Source: Nocardia sp. BSTN01 (GTDB lineage Bacteria > Actinomycetota > Actinomycetes > Mycobacteriales > Mycobacteriaceae). From it: DNA of 64,000 bases. Location: positions 303,392 to 367,391 of the forward strand of contig NZ_JADKYP010000003.1 of NCBI RefSeq assembly GCF_015354405.1, written 5' to 3'. The notes beneath the pieces were generated by a model. The model searched no databases and was not told the origin of the DNA. It worked only from the letters and a program-made list of their open reading frames with translations. How positions within the stretch are numbered: position 1 is the first letter of the stretch; each line of letters begins with the position of its first letter. A program made the translations under genes and the position numbers. This document shows, in pieces, positions 42,598 to 55,000 of this stretch.

Positions 42598-43071
42598 ATG
42601 ACCGATACCAAAAAACTCGGCCCCGGCGACTCCGCGCCGGATTTCACGCTTCCCGACGCCGACGGTAAGCCGGTGTCGCTGGCGGACTACCGCGGCCGCA
42701 AGGTGATCGTCTACTTCTACCCGGCCGCCAGTACGCCCGGCTGCACCAAGCAGGCGTGCGACTTCCGCGACAACCTGGCCGAGTTGAACGAGGCCGGCCT
42801 CGACGTCCTCGGCATTTCGCCCGACAAACCCGCGAAACTGGCGAAATTCCGGGACAACGAGAAGCTGACCTTCCCGCTGCTGTCCGATCCCGAGCGCGAA
42901 GTGCTCCAGGAATGGGGCGCGTACGGCGAGAAGACGATGTACGGAAAGCGCATCACCGGCGTCATTCGCTCCACCTTCCTGGTCGACGAGCACGGTGTGA
43001 TCCAGGTGGCGCAGTACAACGTGCGCGCGACCGGGCACGTGGCGAAGTTGCGGCGCGACCTGTCGGTGTAG
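42598..43071 (+). CDS. bcp: thioredoxin-dependent peroxiredoxin (Bcp/PrxQ)
   Basis: 157-residue peroxiredoxin that reduces hydroperoxides with thioredoxin. Core: [20 protein letters not shown]; peroxidatic Cys in [16 protein letters not shown], with a second Cys five residues on (the PrxQ pattern). [15 protein letters not shown] and [13 protein letters not shown] complete the thioredoxin fold. ATG at 42598. Divergent from the DUF3618 gene, as in M. tuberculosis (Rv2521/Rv2520c). Confidence 0.96.
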   Translation: MTDTKKLGPGDSAPDFTLPDADGKPVSLADYRGRKVIVYFYPAASTPGCTKQACDFRDNLAELNEAGLDVLGISPDKPAKLAKFRDNEKLTFPLLSDPEREVLQEWGAYGEKTMYGKRITGVIRSTFLVDEHGVIQVAQYNVRATGHVAKLRRDLSV

Positions 43072-43089
43072 CGCGGACGCGACGGACGA

Positions 43090-43127
43090 GACGAGGGGTC
43101 CGGGACGATCGTCCCGGGCCCCTCGTC
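43090..43127. terminator. 17-bp hairpin terminator
   Basis: GACGAGGGGTCCGGGAC (43090-43106) pairs with 43111-43127 around GATC, with one G-U pair. It ends the bcp transcript and probably the convergent membrane-protein gene. Confidence 0.85.
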
Positions 43128-43142
43128 GGTGCTTCGCGGCGT

Positions 43143-44438
43143 TCAGTCGCGCTGCGGCATCATCGCGACCATCCACCGCAGTGTCAGCCGCCAGTGGTTG
43201 TCCCACCACTCGTTGAATTCGGCGGTGCCGAGCTGCGGCGGCGCCGACTCGCCCGGAAACAGCAGCGAGCCGTTGGGCGCGCCGACGGGTTCGGTCGGAG
43301 CGGGAATCACCGACTTCGACTGCGGCTCCGGCGAATCCGGCTGCGGCGCCTCCTTCGCCAGGCGCTTCGGCTCACTCGCCGGATCCGAACCTCGCACGCC
43401 CAGCCAGGACGCCCCGTCCGGACCCCAGCCGGCCGAGGCCGGATCGGCGTCCGACGGATCCGGCGCGGCATGCCGCGGCCCCGACGACGGCTGGTCGGCG
43501 GGACCGTCGACCGGCAATTCCGGAATCGAATCCACTGCGGGCAGACCGGGTTCCGGGCGGGCGTGGCGCGGACCCCGGCTCGGCTGCGCGTTGCGGGCGT
43601 CGGCGAGGCGGGTGGTGGCATCCGAGCGCGGATGGTCGGCGAGCTCGTGCACGCCGCCGATGGTCAGACCGCCGGCCAGCACGCTCGCCGCGGCGACCAC
43701 CGCGACCGAATTGCGTGACACCCGTGCGCGTTCCCCCGCCCCCGCGACGAAAGCCTCCGGCTGCACCACGAGCGCCGCACCGATCGCCGATCCCGCCGTG
43801 GCGACGGCACACGGGATCACCGGCGCGTTGAAGCCCGCCGACAACACTGCCGCGACTCCCGGATGCCCGGCGGCCGAACCGATCGCGACGACCGCGCTGG
43901 GCCGCACGCCCGCCGCATCCAGCTGATCCCACGCGGCCGCGATACCCAGCCGCACCGAATCCTCGGAGACGAAACCGGCGGCGGTCGCCGTGGCCGCGAC
44001 CACCCGGTCGCGATGCGGTGAAATCAACGAGAAGCCTTGATATCCCGGCGTCAGCTCGCAGATCAGCAGATGGTCGAATTCGCTCGCCCACGTCATCGCG
44101 CGGGCCAGCGCCAGATGCGCCGACTTGGCCGAGACCAGCGAGGCCTCGTACCACGGCCCGGACGCCAATCCGGTGACGACCGCCCGCCGGCCCGCCGCAT
44201 CGCGATAGGTGACCGCCGCCCCGGCGATCTCGTACTCCGCCCCGATCTCCGCGGCGAGTCCGTCCAGCAGCGATTCGATCAGTCCGGGCAGTCCGGCCGG
44301 CGCCGCGGCGCCGAGTTCGGCCATGTGGTGCGCGAGCACCCGGTCGGTCAATTTTGCGCTTCCGTCGCGCAGGGCCACCGCGTCCACGCAGTCGCGAGCG
44401 ATCGAAGCTCCGAGAGTCACCACAGGTCGAACCACCAC
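43143..44438 (-). CDS. conserved membrane protein, actin-like fold suggested
   Basis: 431-residue protein. Residues 1-225 resemble an actin/BadF-like fold in pattern (VTLGASIARDCVDAVALRDG; AAGVRPSAVVAIGSAAGHPG) as in mycobacterial DUF7159 proteins; no ATPase residues are certain. A membrane segment follows (SVAVVAAASVLAGGLTIGG), then a Pro/Ser/Asp-rich tail of about 130 residues and a short conserved end (FNEWWDNHWRLTLRWMVAM). It may sit in the inner membrane with the tail outside. GTG start at 44438; its function is unknown. Confidence 0.78.
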   Translation of the reverse strand: MVVRPVVTLGASIARDCVDAVALRDGSAKLTDRVLAHHMAELGAAAPAGLPGLIESLLDGLAAEIGAEYEIAGAAVTYRDAAGRRAVVTGLASGPWYEASLVSAKSAHLALARAMTWASEFDHLLICELTPGYQGFSLISPHRDRVVAATATAAGFVSEDSVRLGIAAAWDQLDAAGVRPSAVVAIGSAAGHPGVAAVLSAGFNAPVIPCAVATAGSAIGAALVVQPEAFVAGAGERARVSRNSVAVVAAASVLAGGLTIGGVHELADHPRSDATTRLADARNAQPSRGPRHARPEPGLPAVDSIPELPVDGPADQPSSGPRHAAPDPSDADPASAGWGPDGASWLGVRGSDPASEPKRLAKEAPQPDSPEPQSKSVIPAPTEPVGAPNGSLLFPGESAPPQLGTAEFNEWWDNHWRLTLRWMVAMMPQRD

Positions 44439-44670
44439 AGATCAAGCCTTCCGTGTGCAGGAACCGCGCCGGAGAAGCTGCGCCGAGCAGCGGTTCAACG
44501 CCGCAGCGGGAACGATCGACAATCGCCACACCCCCGCTGATGTAGATCTACTCGGTATGTGTTCGTCACCACATTCGGCGTGGATGGGTTATGAATCGGA
44601 CCGAATCGCGGGTACGGAAGTCGGCACCGTGTGTCATCCGCGTGTCGCTACCGCTAGCCTGGTGGATGTG

Positions 44671-45378
44671 GTGGAAGCGCGCACGGCACCGAGGTCGAAC
44701 CGGCGTCCTGATCCGGCGTTGGAGCTGCAGGACGACCCACAAGAGTTGATGCCGCGCCGGCGGCCCACCCAGGAACGCAGCAAGCGCAAATTCGATGCGC
44801 TGCTGCAATCGTCGCGCGAACTACTGGTCGAGGTCGGATTCGAATCGTTCACCTGCGAGGAGGTCGCCGCGCGCGCCGAGGTGCCGATCGGCACGCTGTA
44901 TCAGTTCTTCGCCAACAAATACGTGATCGTCTGCGAATTGAATCGCCAAGATCTGGTGGCCGTCTCCCAGGAACTCGCCGACTTCCACGGCGAAATTCCG
45001 TCGATGGACTGGCTGCGGCACATGAACAAGCTCGTCGACCACCTCGCGGAACTGTGGATGACCGATCCGTCGCGGCGCGAGGTGTGGCTGGCCATGCAGT
45101 CGACCCCGTCGACCCGCGCCACCGGCGCCATCCACGAGAAGGAATTCGCCGAAGCGGTCCAGCAGATGCTGCGGCCGCTGATGCCGCGCACCCCGCGCGG
45201 GCGCCGCTCGATGATGGCGCAGGTGCTGGTGCACGTGGTGTATTCGATGCTGAACTTCTCGGTACAGGACGGCCTCAGCCACGAGGCGGCCGTGGCCGAA
45301 CTCAAGCGGCTCATGGTCGCGTACCTGTTGATCGCGGAGAAGGAATCGCGCACCGGACAACGCGATACGACGGCCTGA
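44671..45378 (+). CDS. TetR-family regulator
   Basis: 235-residue TetR protein with a 45-residue N-terminal extension before the HTH. The HTH reads RELLVEVGFESFTCEEVAAR, AEVPIGTLYQFFANKYVIVC. The C-terminal half (LVDHLAELWMTDPSRREVW and VVYSMLNFSVQDG) is the ligand/dimer domain. Start is uncertain: three in-frame GTGs at 44662-44673 and an ATG at 44748 are possible; 44671 is given. It is upstream of acpS/fas but on the opposite strand; a role in lipid control is possible but unproven. Confidence 0.88.
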   Translation: MEARTAPRSNRRPDPALELQDDPQELMPRRRPTQERSKRKFDALLQSSRELLVEVGFESFTCEEVAARAEVPIGTLYQFFANKYVIVCELNRQDLVAVSQELADFHGEIPSMDWLRHMNKLVDHLAELWMTDPSRREVWLAMQSTPSTRATGAIHEKEFAEAVQQMLRPLMPRTPRGRRSMMAQVLVHVVYSMLNFSVQDGLSHEAAVAELKRLMVAYLLIAEKESRTGQRDTTA

Positions 45379-45426
45379 TCGCGCGCGACCCGTACCCGTC
45401 GCCGACCGGACTTTCCGTCGCTCCGA

Positions 45427-45479
45427 CGAAGGGCGGAACCGGCGACGTGTGAGCGAGACGTCGCCGGTTCCGGCCTTCG
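45427..45479. terminator. 22-bp hairpin terminator between tetR and acpS
   Basis: 45427-45448 pairs with 45458-45479 with a single mismatch, loop GTGAGCGAG. It serves the convergent tetR and acpS genes. Confidence 0.86.
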
Positions 45480-45522
45480 CAGGAGCGACGGGCCGACTCG
45501 GGCTACCGGAGCAGGTACCGCC

Positions 45523-45948
45523 TCAGGGGTTTTCGATCAGATCGGCCAATTCGCCCGGATCCTCGAGGACGACCATCGCGGCGGCCGTATCGCCGTCGTG
45601 CGTGATCGACAGGTGCACCCGCACCCGCGGCAGGAATTCCGCCGCCAATCCGTGCAGTTTGATGCTGGGCCGGCCCCAGGCGTCGTTCACCACTTCGATG
45701 AGCGGATACGGATTGTCACCGATCTGCGGACGGCGGGCGAACCGGGAGGTGGCCCATGCTTTGAGCACGGCCTCCTTGGCCGCCCACCGCGCCGCGAAAC
45801 TGCGGGCCGGATCGGTGCCCTTGCTCTGACAGTAACGCCGCTCACCCGCGGTGAAACTCTCCCGGAGCATGGTGGTTCCGGCCCGTTCGAGCTGTTCGGC
45901 GAAATCGGAGATGGTCACCAGATCCAGGCCGATACCGAGGATGGTCAT
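45523..45948 (-). CDS. acpS: holo-ACP synthase (4'-phosphopantetheinyl transferase)
   Basis: 141-residue AcpS-type transferase that loads phosphopantetheine onto acyl-carrier domains, here most likely that of the adjacent FAS I. Mg/CoA residues are in TILGIGLDLVTISDFA (Asp near residue 9) and FAARWAAKEAVLKAW (Glu near 58). VHLSITHDGDTAAAMVV is the C-terminal strand pair. It lies 86 bases after fas on the same strand, as in mycobacteria; a short hairpin (46002-46024) lies between them. Confidence 0.95.
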   Translation of the reverse strand: MTILGIGLDLVTISDFAEQLERAGTTMLRESFTAGERRYCQSKGTDPARSFAARWAAKEAVLKAWATSRFARRPQIGDNPYPLIEVVNDAWGRPSIKLHGLAAEFLPRVRVHLSITHDGDTAAAMVVLEDPGELADLIENP

Positions 45949-46034
45949 GAATCCGCAGCCTACGGATTCACCGAGCCATCATCGGTATCGGCGGATCGTT
46001 ACCCGGGAGTTGTTACTTCCCGGGCCCGATCTCC

Positions 46035-49000
46035 CTACTTCTCGGCCTCCCGGTTACCGGCCAGTTCGCCTGTGCCGCAGGAACCGTGGGCCAGATACAG
46101 CCCCTCGGCGCCCAGGCGGGCCTCCGCCGAGAGCAGCACGTCGGCCTCGAGCTGACGGATCTGCTTGGCGGGAGTGCCGTCGCCACCGAGACGGCGGTCG
46201 GCGGGCCGCTCGTAGAGCGGTTCACCACCGCACATGGCCTCGACCAGACGCTGACGGCCGGCGAGCCGCCGTTCCTCGGCGCGGCGCAGGTAGTCGTCGC
46301 GCCGCTGCGGATCGAGCGCCGCGACGAAGGCCTGCGGATGCACGACCGCCAGCAGGCCCGACACGTGCCCGAACCCGAGCGAGGTCACCAGACCGGCCTT
46401 GAGCGCGAACCGATCCCCGAACCGCAGCGGCTGCCGCGGCCACACCAGATGCGGATACTCGGCCATCTTCTCGTCGACGCAATCGAGGCTGCGGTTCGGC
46501 GGAATCACACCCTGCTCCAGCACCTGGCACAGCCCGATCAGCTGGAACGCGGCCGCACCGCCCTTGGCGTGACCGGTCAGCGACTTCTGCGAAATCACGA
46601 ACATCGGTGCGCCTTCGGAACGCCCCAGCGCGCCGGCCAGCCGCTCGTGCAGCTCCGATTCGTTGGGATCGTTGGCTGCGGTGGAGGTGTCGTGCTTGGA
46701 GATCACCGCGATCTCGTCCGGGGTCACCCCGAGCTTGCGCAGGTCGGCGGCCAGCCGCGATTCCGCACCGCCGCGGCCCGCGCCCAGCGCGCCCAGTCCG
46801 GGCGCCGGAATCGAGGTGTGCACGCCGTCGGCGAAGGACTGCGCGAACGCGACCACACCGAGCACCGGCAGGCCGAACTCCGCGGCGATGTCACCGCGGG
46901 CCAGCAGAACCGTTCCACCACCCTGGGATTCGACGAATCCGCCGCGACGCCGGTCGTTGGCCCGGGAGAAGTAGCGGTCGCTGATGCCCTTGGCGCTCAT
47001 GGCCGCCGAATCCGCGGTCGCCGACATGTCACCGAAGCCGACGATGCCCTCGATGCCGAGATCGTCGTAACCACCGGCGACCACGACCTCGGCCTTGCCG
47101 AGACGGATCTTGTCGACACCCTCCTCGACCGACACCGCCGCGGTCGCACACGCCGCGACCGGGTGGATCATGCCGCCGTAGCTGCCGACGTAGGACTGAA
47201 CCACATGCGCCAGTGCGACGTTCGGCAACGCCTCCTGCAGGATGTCGTTGGCCCGCGGCTCACCGAGTAGGTTGTCGATGTAGAGCGAGCGCATCGAGGA
47301 CATGCCGCCCATACCGGTGCCCTGGGTGTTGGTCACCATCGCCGGGTGCACCCAGCTCATCAGCTCGGCGGGGCTGAAGCCGCTGGACAGGAACGCGTCC
47401 ACGGTGCAGACGATGTTCCACAGCGCCACCCGGTCCACCGAACTCGCCATATCCGGCGAGATGCCCCAGCGGGTCGGGTCCCAGCCCTCGGGGATCTGAC
47501 CGCCGACGGTGCGCGACAGCTTCGCCTTGCGCGGCACCCGAATCTCGGTGCCCGCCTGGCGAATCACCTGCCAGTCGCTCGAATCGGCGACGGGGCTGAT
47601 CACGGTGTGCTCGGGGTCGGCGGCGTAGAACGCGCGGGCCTCGGCCTCACTGTTGACCACGAAGCTCAGATCTCGGTCGAGGAAGACCGAGGTGAGCAGC
47701 GGCGCGGCGTTGTCGATCATGGAGCCGTCGTCGCCGTAGCGGCGGATACCGCAGCGCTGCACCACGGCGTCGTGGTAACGCTCGGCCAGCTCCGATTCCT
47801 CGACGTATTCGCCGCTTTCGACGTCGTACCAGCCCGGCTTCGGGTCGTTCTCCCAGGTCACCAGACCGGTGGTCCACGCCAGTTCCAGGACGCCGGCCGC
47901 GGACAGTTCGTCGGCGACCTCCATCTCGAAGCGCGTGCGCGCGGAACCGCAGGGTCCGAGTTCACCGGCGCCGATGATTACGACCATATCGGCGAGATCG
48001 GCGGTGACGGCGCCCCATTCGGGAGTCGGCAGCGCCGAGGTGAGCGTCGGCGGCACCGGCAGCGCGGGGACCGTCGCGCGCTCGTCGTCGGCTACCGCCT
48101 CCGGCTCCCGCTCGACATCGTCGGCCAGCGCGGACAGGTCCAGCTTCGCCCCGGCCAGACCGCCGGTGAGGTCGATCTGCTGCGGACCGGTGGCGGTGAC
48201 GGCGCGAGCCCGCGACGTGCACCACTTGAGCAGTTCGTCGGCCATCTCCTGCGTGGACCAGGTGTGCACGCCGGCCTTCTCCACGGCCGCGACCAGCGGA
48301 TCGTTATGACCCATCAGGCCGGTGCCGCGCACCCAGCCGATCATCGCGTGCACCATGGTGACCCGCTGCGCCCACGACTTCTCCACCCGCCACTTGGCGA
48401 TCACCGCGTCCAGCGCGGCCTTCGACTCGCCGTAGGCGCCGTCGCCGCCGAACATGCCGCGGTTGGGCGAACCCGGAAGCACCACATGCAGTTTCGCGTC
48501 CACGTCGTGGTCGGCGCCGAGGGCGGACAGACCGCCGATCAGGCGCTCCACCGACCACAGCAGGACCCGCATCTCCATTTCGGCGCGCGCCCCGGCATCG
48601 GCCAGATCGCCGGCCACCCGCGGGGCGGCGAACGGCAGCAGCAGCGTCGGGGTCATCGCGGGCTTCACGAGCACCTTCGCGCCACCGGCGTTGTCGGTCT
48701 GCTCGTTGCCGACCCAGTCGATCAGAGCGTCGATATCGGAGTAGGAGGCCATATTCGCCGGCACCACCCACAGCGCGGCTCCCGCGCGAGCGTGCTCGCG
48801 GTAGAGCTGCTTGTAGAAGGCGAGGCGGTCGTCGTCGAGCTTGGACGTGGTGAGGATGACGGTCGCACCCCCGGCGAGCAGCCGGCCCGCGATCGAGGCC
48901 GCGATGGACCCCTTGCTCGCGCCCGTGATCACCGCGGTGTCGGAGGACCAGACACCCTCGTCGGTGCTCAGGGCCGCCTCGGCGATCCGCTCATAGGTAC

Positions 49001-52000
49001 GTGCCAGCACCGAACGCGCCTCGCCCATAGCGAGTTTGCGCCACCACTGCGCCTGTTCCGCAACGGCTTTACCAGCTCCGACGAAGCTGTCGACCGTGTC
49101 CTCGCCCGAGCCACCCAGCCACAGAGTGGCCAGATCCTCGCGGGCGGTGGCCCAGCGGTCGTCGATCAGCACGGCCTTGCGCGCGTCGAAGGCCGGAGCC
49201 ACCAAACGCGGCCAGTCCGAACCCAATTCGGCCGAGACCAGGTCGACCAGCGATTCGTCGCTCGTCTCCGGCGCCGACACCTGATCGGTGAGGCCCAGTT
49301 GCTCGAGCACCACCCGGGCGGCGGTCGCCAGCACACCGTCGCGGCCGGTGATCTGCTCGGTGAATTCACCGAGCGCGGCCGCGTCGACCGTGGCGCCACC
49401 GCCACCACCGGCGGTTGGCAGCGCGACGCTGATTCCGCGACGCGCGGCCACGGCCTGCACGGCAGCGTCGATCGCGGCATCCACCGAAGCGCCGTCGCTC
49501 AACGCCCCGGAGACCAGGCCACCGAGATCCCCGCCGCGCACGCTGGCGCCCTCGCGGGTGCCCAGCGACACCTCGGCGGTGACGTGGTGGGCCCAGCCGT
49601 CGCCGAGCTGCCACACCTTCTTGACCCGATCGGTGATCGCCGCCGGGCGCTTACCCGAGGGACCGAACACCTTGCGCAGGTGGTCGCCGATGGCGTCGGA
49701 CAGCACCGAGCCGAACGGCTTGTAGGTGCGGGCCAGCCGGTCGACGGTGGCCGACAGCGCGCCCATATCGGCATCGGCGGCGCCGTCGATCGCGCCCAGC
49801 GACAGCTCGGAACCGAGGTCGACCAGCAGCTGGTTGCGTCGCGAGGACACACCGTCGCACAGCGCCTCGATGGTGTCCACGGGACCGATCTGGTCCAGCC
49901 GCAGCTTGGTCCACAGCGCGATCAGCACGCGGGTCGCGTCGGCGGCGGTGAAGGTGATGTCGTCGGGGCGGGGACCACCGGAGGCGGCGACCGGAGCCGG
50001 CGCCGGGGCGGCCGCGGCGGCCGTCGCGGCCGGAACCGCGTCGGCCACAGTCTCTTCCGGCTCGTCCACCGGCGCCGGATCGGTATCGGTGGAGTACACC
50101 ACGCCGGCCTCGCGCTCGATGTTGAGCACCTCGACCTTGGTGGCGGCGTACTGCGGCAGCTTCAGGGTGTTGCCCGCCAGATTCGCCACGGTCGGCGTCG
50201 CCGCCAGGCCGATCTCGACGAACCGCTCCACGCCGAGGCCACCGCGTCCGGTGTCGGTGAACAGCAGATCCTGGGTCTCGATCCAGCGCACCGGGCTGGC
50301 GAACTGCCAGGCCAGCAGCTCGATCAGCACCACCCGGCACAGTTCCTCCGGACGCGCGGCCCACGACTCGAAGTCGTCGAGCACCGAGTTCAGCGGCTCC
50401 GACGGCACATAGCCGGCGATCTCGGCGATGAAATCGCGCTCCAGCGAGAACGGCCGCGGCACCAGGTTCGGAATGTAGCGTCCGGCAAGGACTTCCGGAT
50501 GCAGATTCTCCGGCAGCAGGTCCTCGAGCTTGTTGCGGAACTCCGGCACACCCTTGCGCAGCACCGTCGAGTGGAACGGCACGTCGATACCCGGCACCAG
50601 CACGAAGGCGCGCTTGCCGCCGAATTCGGCACGGCGACGCTCGATTTCGGCTTCCAGCTCCTCGAGCCCGGCGACCGTACCCGCGATCGCGTACTGCGAA
50701 CCGCGCAGGTTCAGGTTCACCACCTCGAGGAATTCCCCGGCGCGCTCGCCGACACCGGCGACGAAGTCGATCACCTCGGCGTCGGGCAGCCCGATCTGCG
50801 ACGGACGGATGGCGGCCATCCGATAGTCACTGCGGCCCTGCGCATCCCGGGGCACCAGCTCGTGCATGGCCGAGCCGCGCTGGAACACGACCTCGAGCAC
50901 GGCTTCCAGCGGAAGCACACCGGCCACCGCGGCCAGCGCGTTGTACTCACCGACGGAGTGACCCGCCAGCATCGCGCCCTCGACGAACGCACCGGCCTCA
51001 CGCAGTTCGGCGACCTGGGCCACACCGAGGGTGGCCATCGCGACCTGCGTGAACTGGGTCAGATGCAGAACACCCTGCGGGTGGCGGTATTCCACGCCGC
51101 GGGCCTTCAGATAGGTCGGGTTGTCGCGCACCACGGCGAGGATCGAGAAGCCCAGGGCTTCCCGGGTGTGCTTGTCGGCGCGATCCCACACCTGCTTGGC
51201 CGCCTTCGACCGCGACCGGGCGTCCAGTCCCATCCCCTTGGTCTGGATGCCCTGACCGGGGAAGGCGTAGACGGTCTTGGGGGCCGCGAGCCGGGCGGTC
51301 GCGGTCATCACCAGGTCACCGCCGGTCCGGCAGGACACCTCGACGATCTCGCAGCCGCGGTCGACGGCGATCCGCTCGACGCGCACATCGATCTGCGCAC
51401 CCGGCCGGACCATGCCGAGGAAACGGGTGGTCCAAGCGGTGACAGTGCGTGCGGGCAGCGGAGATTCGGGATCCACCGCCGAGACCGCGTGCTGGGCCGC
51501 GGCCGACAGCCACATGCCGTGCACGATCGGGCTGCCCAGGCCCGCGAGTTTGGCGGCGGCATCGCTGGTGTGGATCGGGTTGTGGTCGCCGGAGACTTCG
51601 GCGAAGGCGGCCATGGCCCGCGGCGCGGTGAGCGTGACGTCGCGACGGCGGCGGCGCGGGGTTTCGGTCGCCTCCTCGGACACGGTCCCGGCCGCGCGGG
51701 GCGGATCGGTGAGCTCGCCGGAGCCGTTGCGACCACGAATCGCGAAGCGTTCCACCAGCGTTGCGACGGTCGGGGTCTCCAGACCGTGATCGCGCATGAC
51801 GCCGACGGTGACCCGTACCTCGACGACGCGGCCCAGGTCGGTGTCGATCACCGACGCGGATTCCGCGCGCACGCTGAGCACGGCCGGATCGCTGGGCAGT
51901 TCGCGCACCAGGTCGACCTGGTGGTCCAGGTGCACCAGATCCAGCATGCCCTCGATAACACTGCTGACGCTTCCGTTTTCGCCCTCGGCACGGCTCGCGC

Positions 52001-55000
52001 CGAGCACGGCGAAGACAGCCGGCCAGCAGGCACCGACGAGCACGTCGGGTACCCGGCGGCCGATGGTGCTGAGGCCCTCCGGCAGACCCGAGCCGGTCAC
52101 ACCGGCGTGGTCGGCGACCATATCGGGCGTCCACGCCAGATTCACATGCGCGACATGAGTTCCGTTGGCGGACTTGATCTCCGGCAGCGCCTGCCCGGCG
52201 GCCACGGCCAGCAGGGCCGACATCGCGGTCTCGGCGTCGGCTTCGGTCACCACCGGGGCGCCACCGTTGTAGACCGAGCCCGGCACGGTGATGCGGATCC
52301 GAACCTCGTTCGCGGGCGACAGCGGGACCGTCAGTTCGACGTAGGCGTTGTCGGCGTCCGGTCCGGTCGCGGGAACCAGTGTGGCGCCGGTCGGCCGGTG
52401 CAGCGCGCCCTGGGTGTCGACGGTCCACTCGTGCAGCTCGCCGAGCCGGTGCACCGGGTTGGTGGTGGTGCGTCCGGCCCACTGCACGTCGGGCGCGGCC
52501 AACACGATATCGATGGCGCCCGAACCGATGTCGGCCCGGCGGCGGCCGTCGACGGCGGCGGGGGTGACGCCGCCGCGGATCAGCGTATAGGCGGTGTCCT
52601 GTTCGAAACGGTCGAGCAGTTCACCGACCGGCTCGTCGACGCGGGTGATGCCGGCGACCGACACCGTTCCGGGGATCACGCACACCTGGTCGGCGGTGTA
52701 GCGCGGGTCGTGGGCCTGCCACAGCGAGTCCGAGCGCCACCAGCGGCGCACATCGGCATCGACGACCGGCACGAAGTTGACCGGCTTGCCGGGGGTCTTG
52801 CACAGCGAGACGAAGAACGGCGCATCGGCCGGGTGCAGGACGGTCTCGGCGGCGGCCGGGTACTGCTCCTTCAGCGTGCAGATCACGTGGACCGGGCGCT
52901 CGAAGATGCTGTCGTCGTCGAACAGGGTCGGGATGCGGCCGCGGTCGGCGGGGTTGAGGCGGCCCTCGACGCGGCGCACCATCTCGGCGAACCGATCCCG
53001 CCAGGTGATGTCGGCCCACACCGAGCGAGTGGCGTCGGCGATGGCGTCACCGAGGTCGGTGCCGCAGTCGAAGCCGTCGCGACCGGCGCGCGGATGTTCC
53101 GGCAGCAGTGCGGCCAGTTCCACATAGCGTTCCAGCCAGCGCAGGTAGGTCATGGTCGCGACGTCGCCGAAGTACGGCTTGGCGGTGTGATCGAGCGCCT
53201 CGATGATCTCGTCGCGGCGCGCGGCCACGGCCTCGGCGTCGCCCGCGACCTCGTCGAGCAGGCGGCCGGTGCGCGAGGCGGAGTTGTCGATCTCGTGGAT
53301 GTCGGCGCCCAATTGGCTACGGCCGGAAGCCATTCCACCGGTCGCGGTCCCGGCGGCGACCCAGTCGGGGGTACCGGGGGTGTCGACCAGCAGCTGCTTG
53401 ACCTCGGGTGCGGTGGTGGCCTCCAGGGTGGCCATGGCCGCGGTGCCGACCAGCACGCCGTCCAGCGGCATCTTCGGGTAGCCATGGGAGACCGACCATT
53501 CGCCGGTCAGGTATTCGGTGGCCCGCTCCGGGGTGCCGATGCCGCCGCCGACGCAGACCACGACATTCTCGCGGTTGCGCAGTTCGGCGTAGGTCTCGAG
53601 CAGCAGGTCGTCGAGGTCCTCCCAGGAGTGGTGACCACCCGCGCGGCCGCCCTCGATGTGCATGATCACCGGGTAGTCCGGCACCTCGTCGGCGATGCGC
53701 AGCACCGCGCGGATCTGCGCGACGGTGCCGGGCTTGAACGCGACGTGAGCGATACCGGCCTCGGTCAGCTCGGCGATCAGCGCCACGGCCTCGTCGAGTT
53801 CGGGGATGCCGGCGGTCACGACCACACCGTCGAACGGGGCGCCGGCCGTGCGCGAGCGCTGCACCAGTCGCTTACCGCCCAGCTGCAACTTCCACAGGTA
53901 CGGGTCGAGGAACAGCGAGTTGAACTGCACGGCCCGGCCCGGCTGCAGCAGGGTCTTCAGCTCGGCGACCCGATCGGCGAAGATCTGCTCGGTCACCTGA
54001 CCGCCACCGGCCAGCTCGGCCCAGTGGCCCGCATTCGCCGCGGCGGCAACGATTTTCGCGTCGACCGTGGTCGGGGTCATACCGGCCAGCAGGATCGGCG
54101 ACCGGCCGGTCAGGCGGGTGAACGAGGTTTCGACCACGATGCGGCCGTTGGGAAGTCGAATCGGCTTGGGCGCGAAGGCTTCCCACGCCGGTGCGACCTG
54201 CGGGGCCGCGCCGGGGGTGAAGAGGCTGCGCTGTCCGGGGCGGGTGGCGGCCGCGACGATGCCGACGCCCGTACCCTTGAGCGAGCCCTGGGTCAGACGG
54301 CTCAGCAGATCACCGGGGCCGATATCCAGAATCCATTGGGCCCCACCGGAAACGGTGTCGTCGACCGCCTGCACCCAGTCCACCGGGTCGACCAGAATGC
54401 TGCGGGCCAGCTGCGCGGCGAGGTCGGTGTCGATCTCACACTGTGCGGCCCACGTCGACACCAGCTCGACGGTCTCGGTCAGCGCGGGGTGATGGAACGC
54501 GACCTCTACCTGGACGTCCTCGAAGACCGGGGCGAACACCGCGCCACCGCGCTTCTTGGCGTCACGATCGCGGCTCTGTTCGGCGTTGATCTCGGCGCAG
54601 CGCTGCCGCACCCGTTCCAGCTGCGCCACGGCGCCGGACAGGACCGCGCGCCGGCGGCCGTTACGAATCGACACCACCGCGGCGACATTCGGATCCACGC
54701 CCTCCGACACCTCGGCCACGACCGCGCGCAGCTCGTCGGGGTCGACATTGGACACCGCGACCATCGGCGATTTGTCGCCGACCGGAATGAGACCGCGCCG
54801 GCGTGCGACCAGTGTGGCCGCCGCGCCGATCAATTGGGCCAGCGCGAGCAGTTCCGCGTCGCGCGCACCGTGCGCGGTCGCGGCCTCGGCGGCGAGCAGT
54901 CCCTGGGAATGGCCGACGATGCCGGTCGGCGCGTGCTCGGCCGGATCCAGCCCCTGCATCCGCAGTGCCCGCAGCGCGGCGACCTGTGCGAGGAAGACAC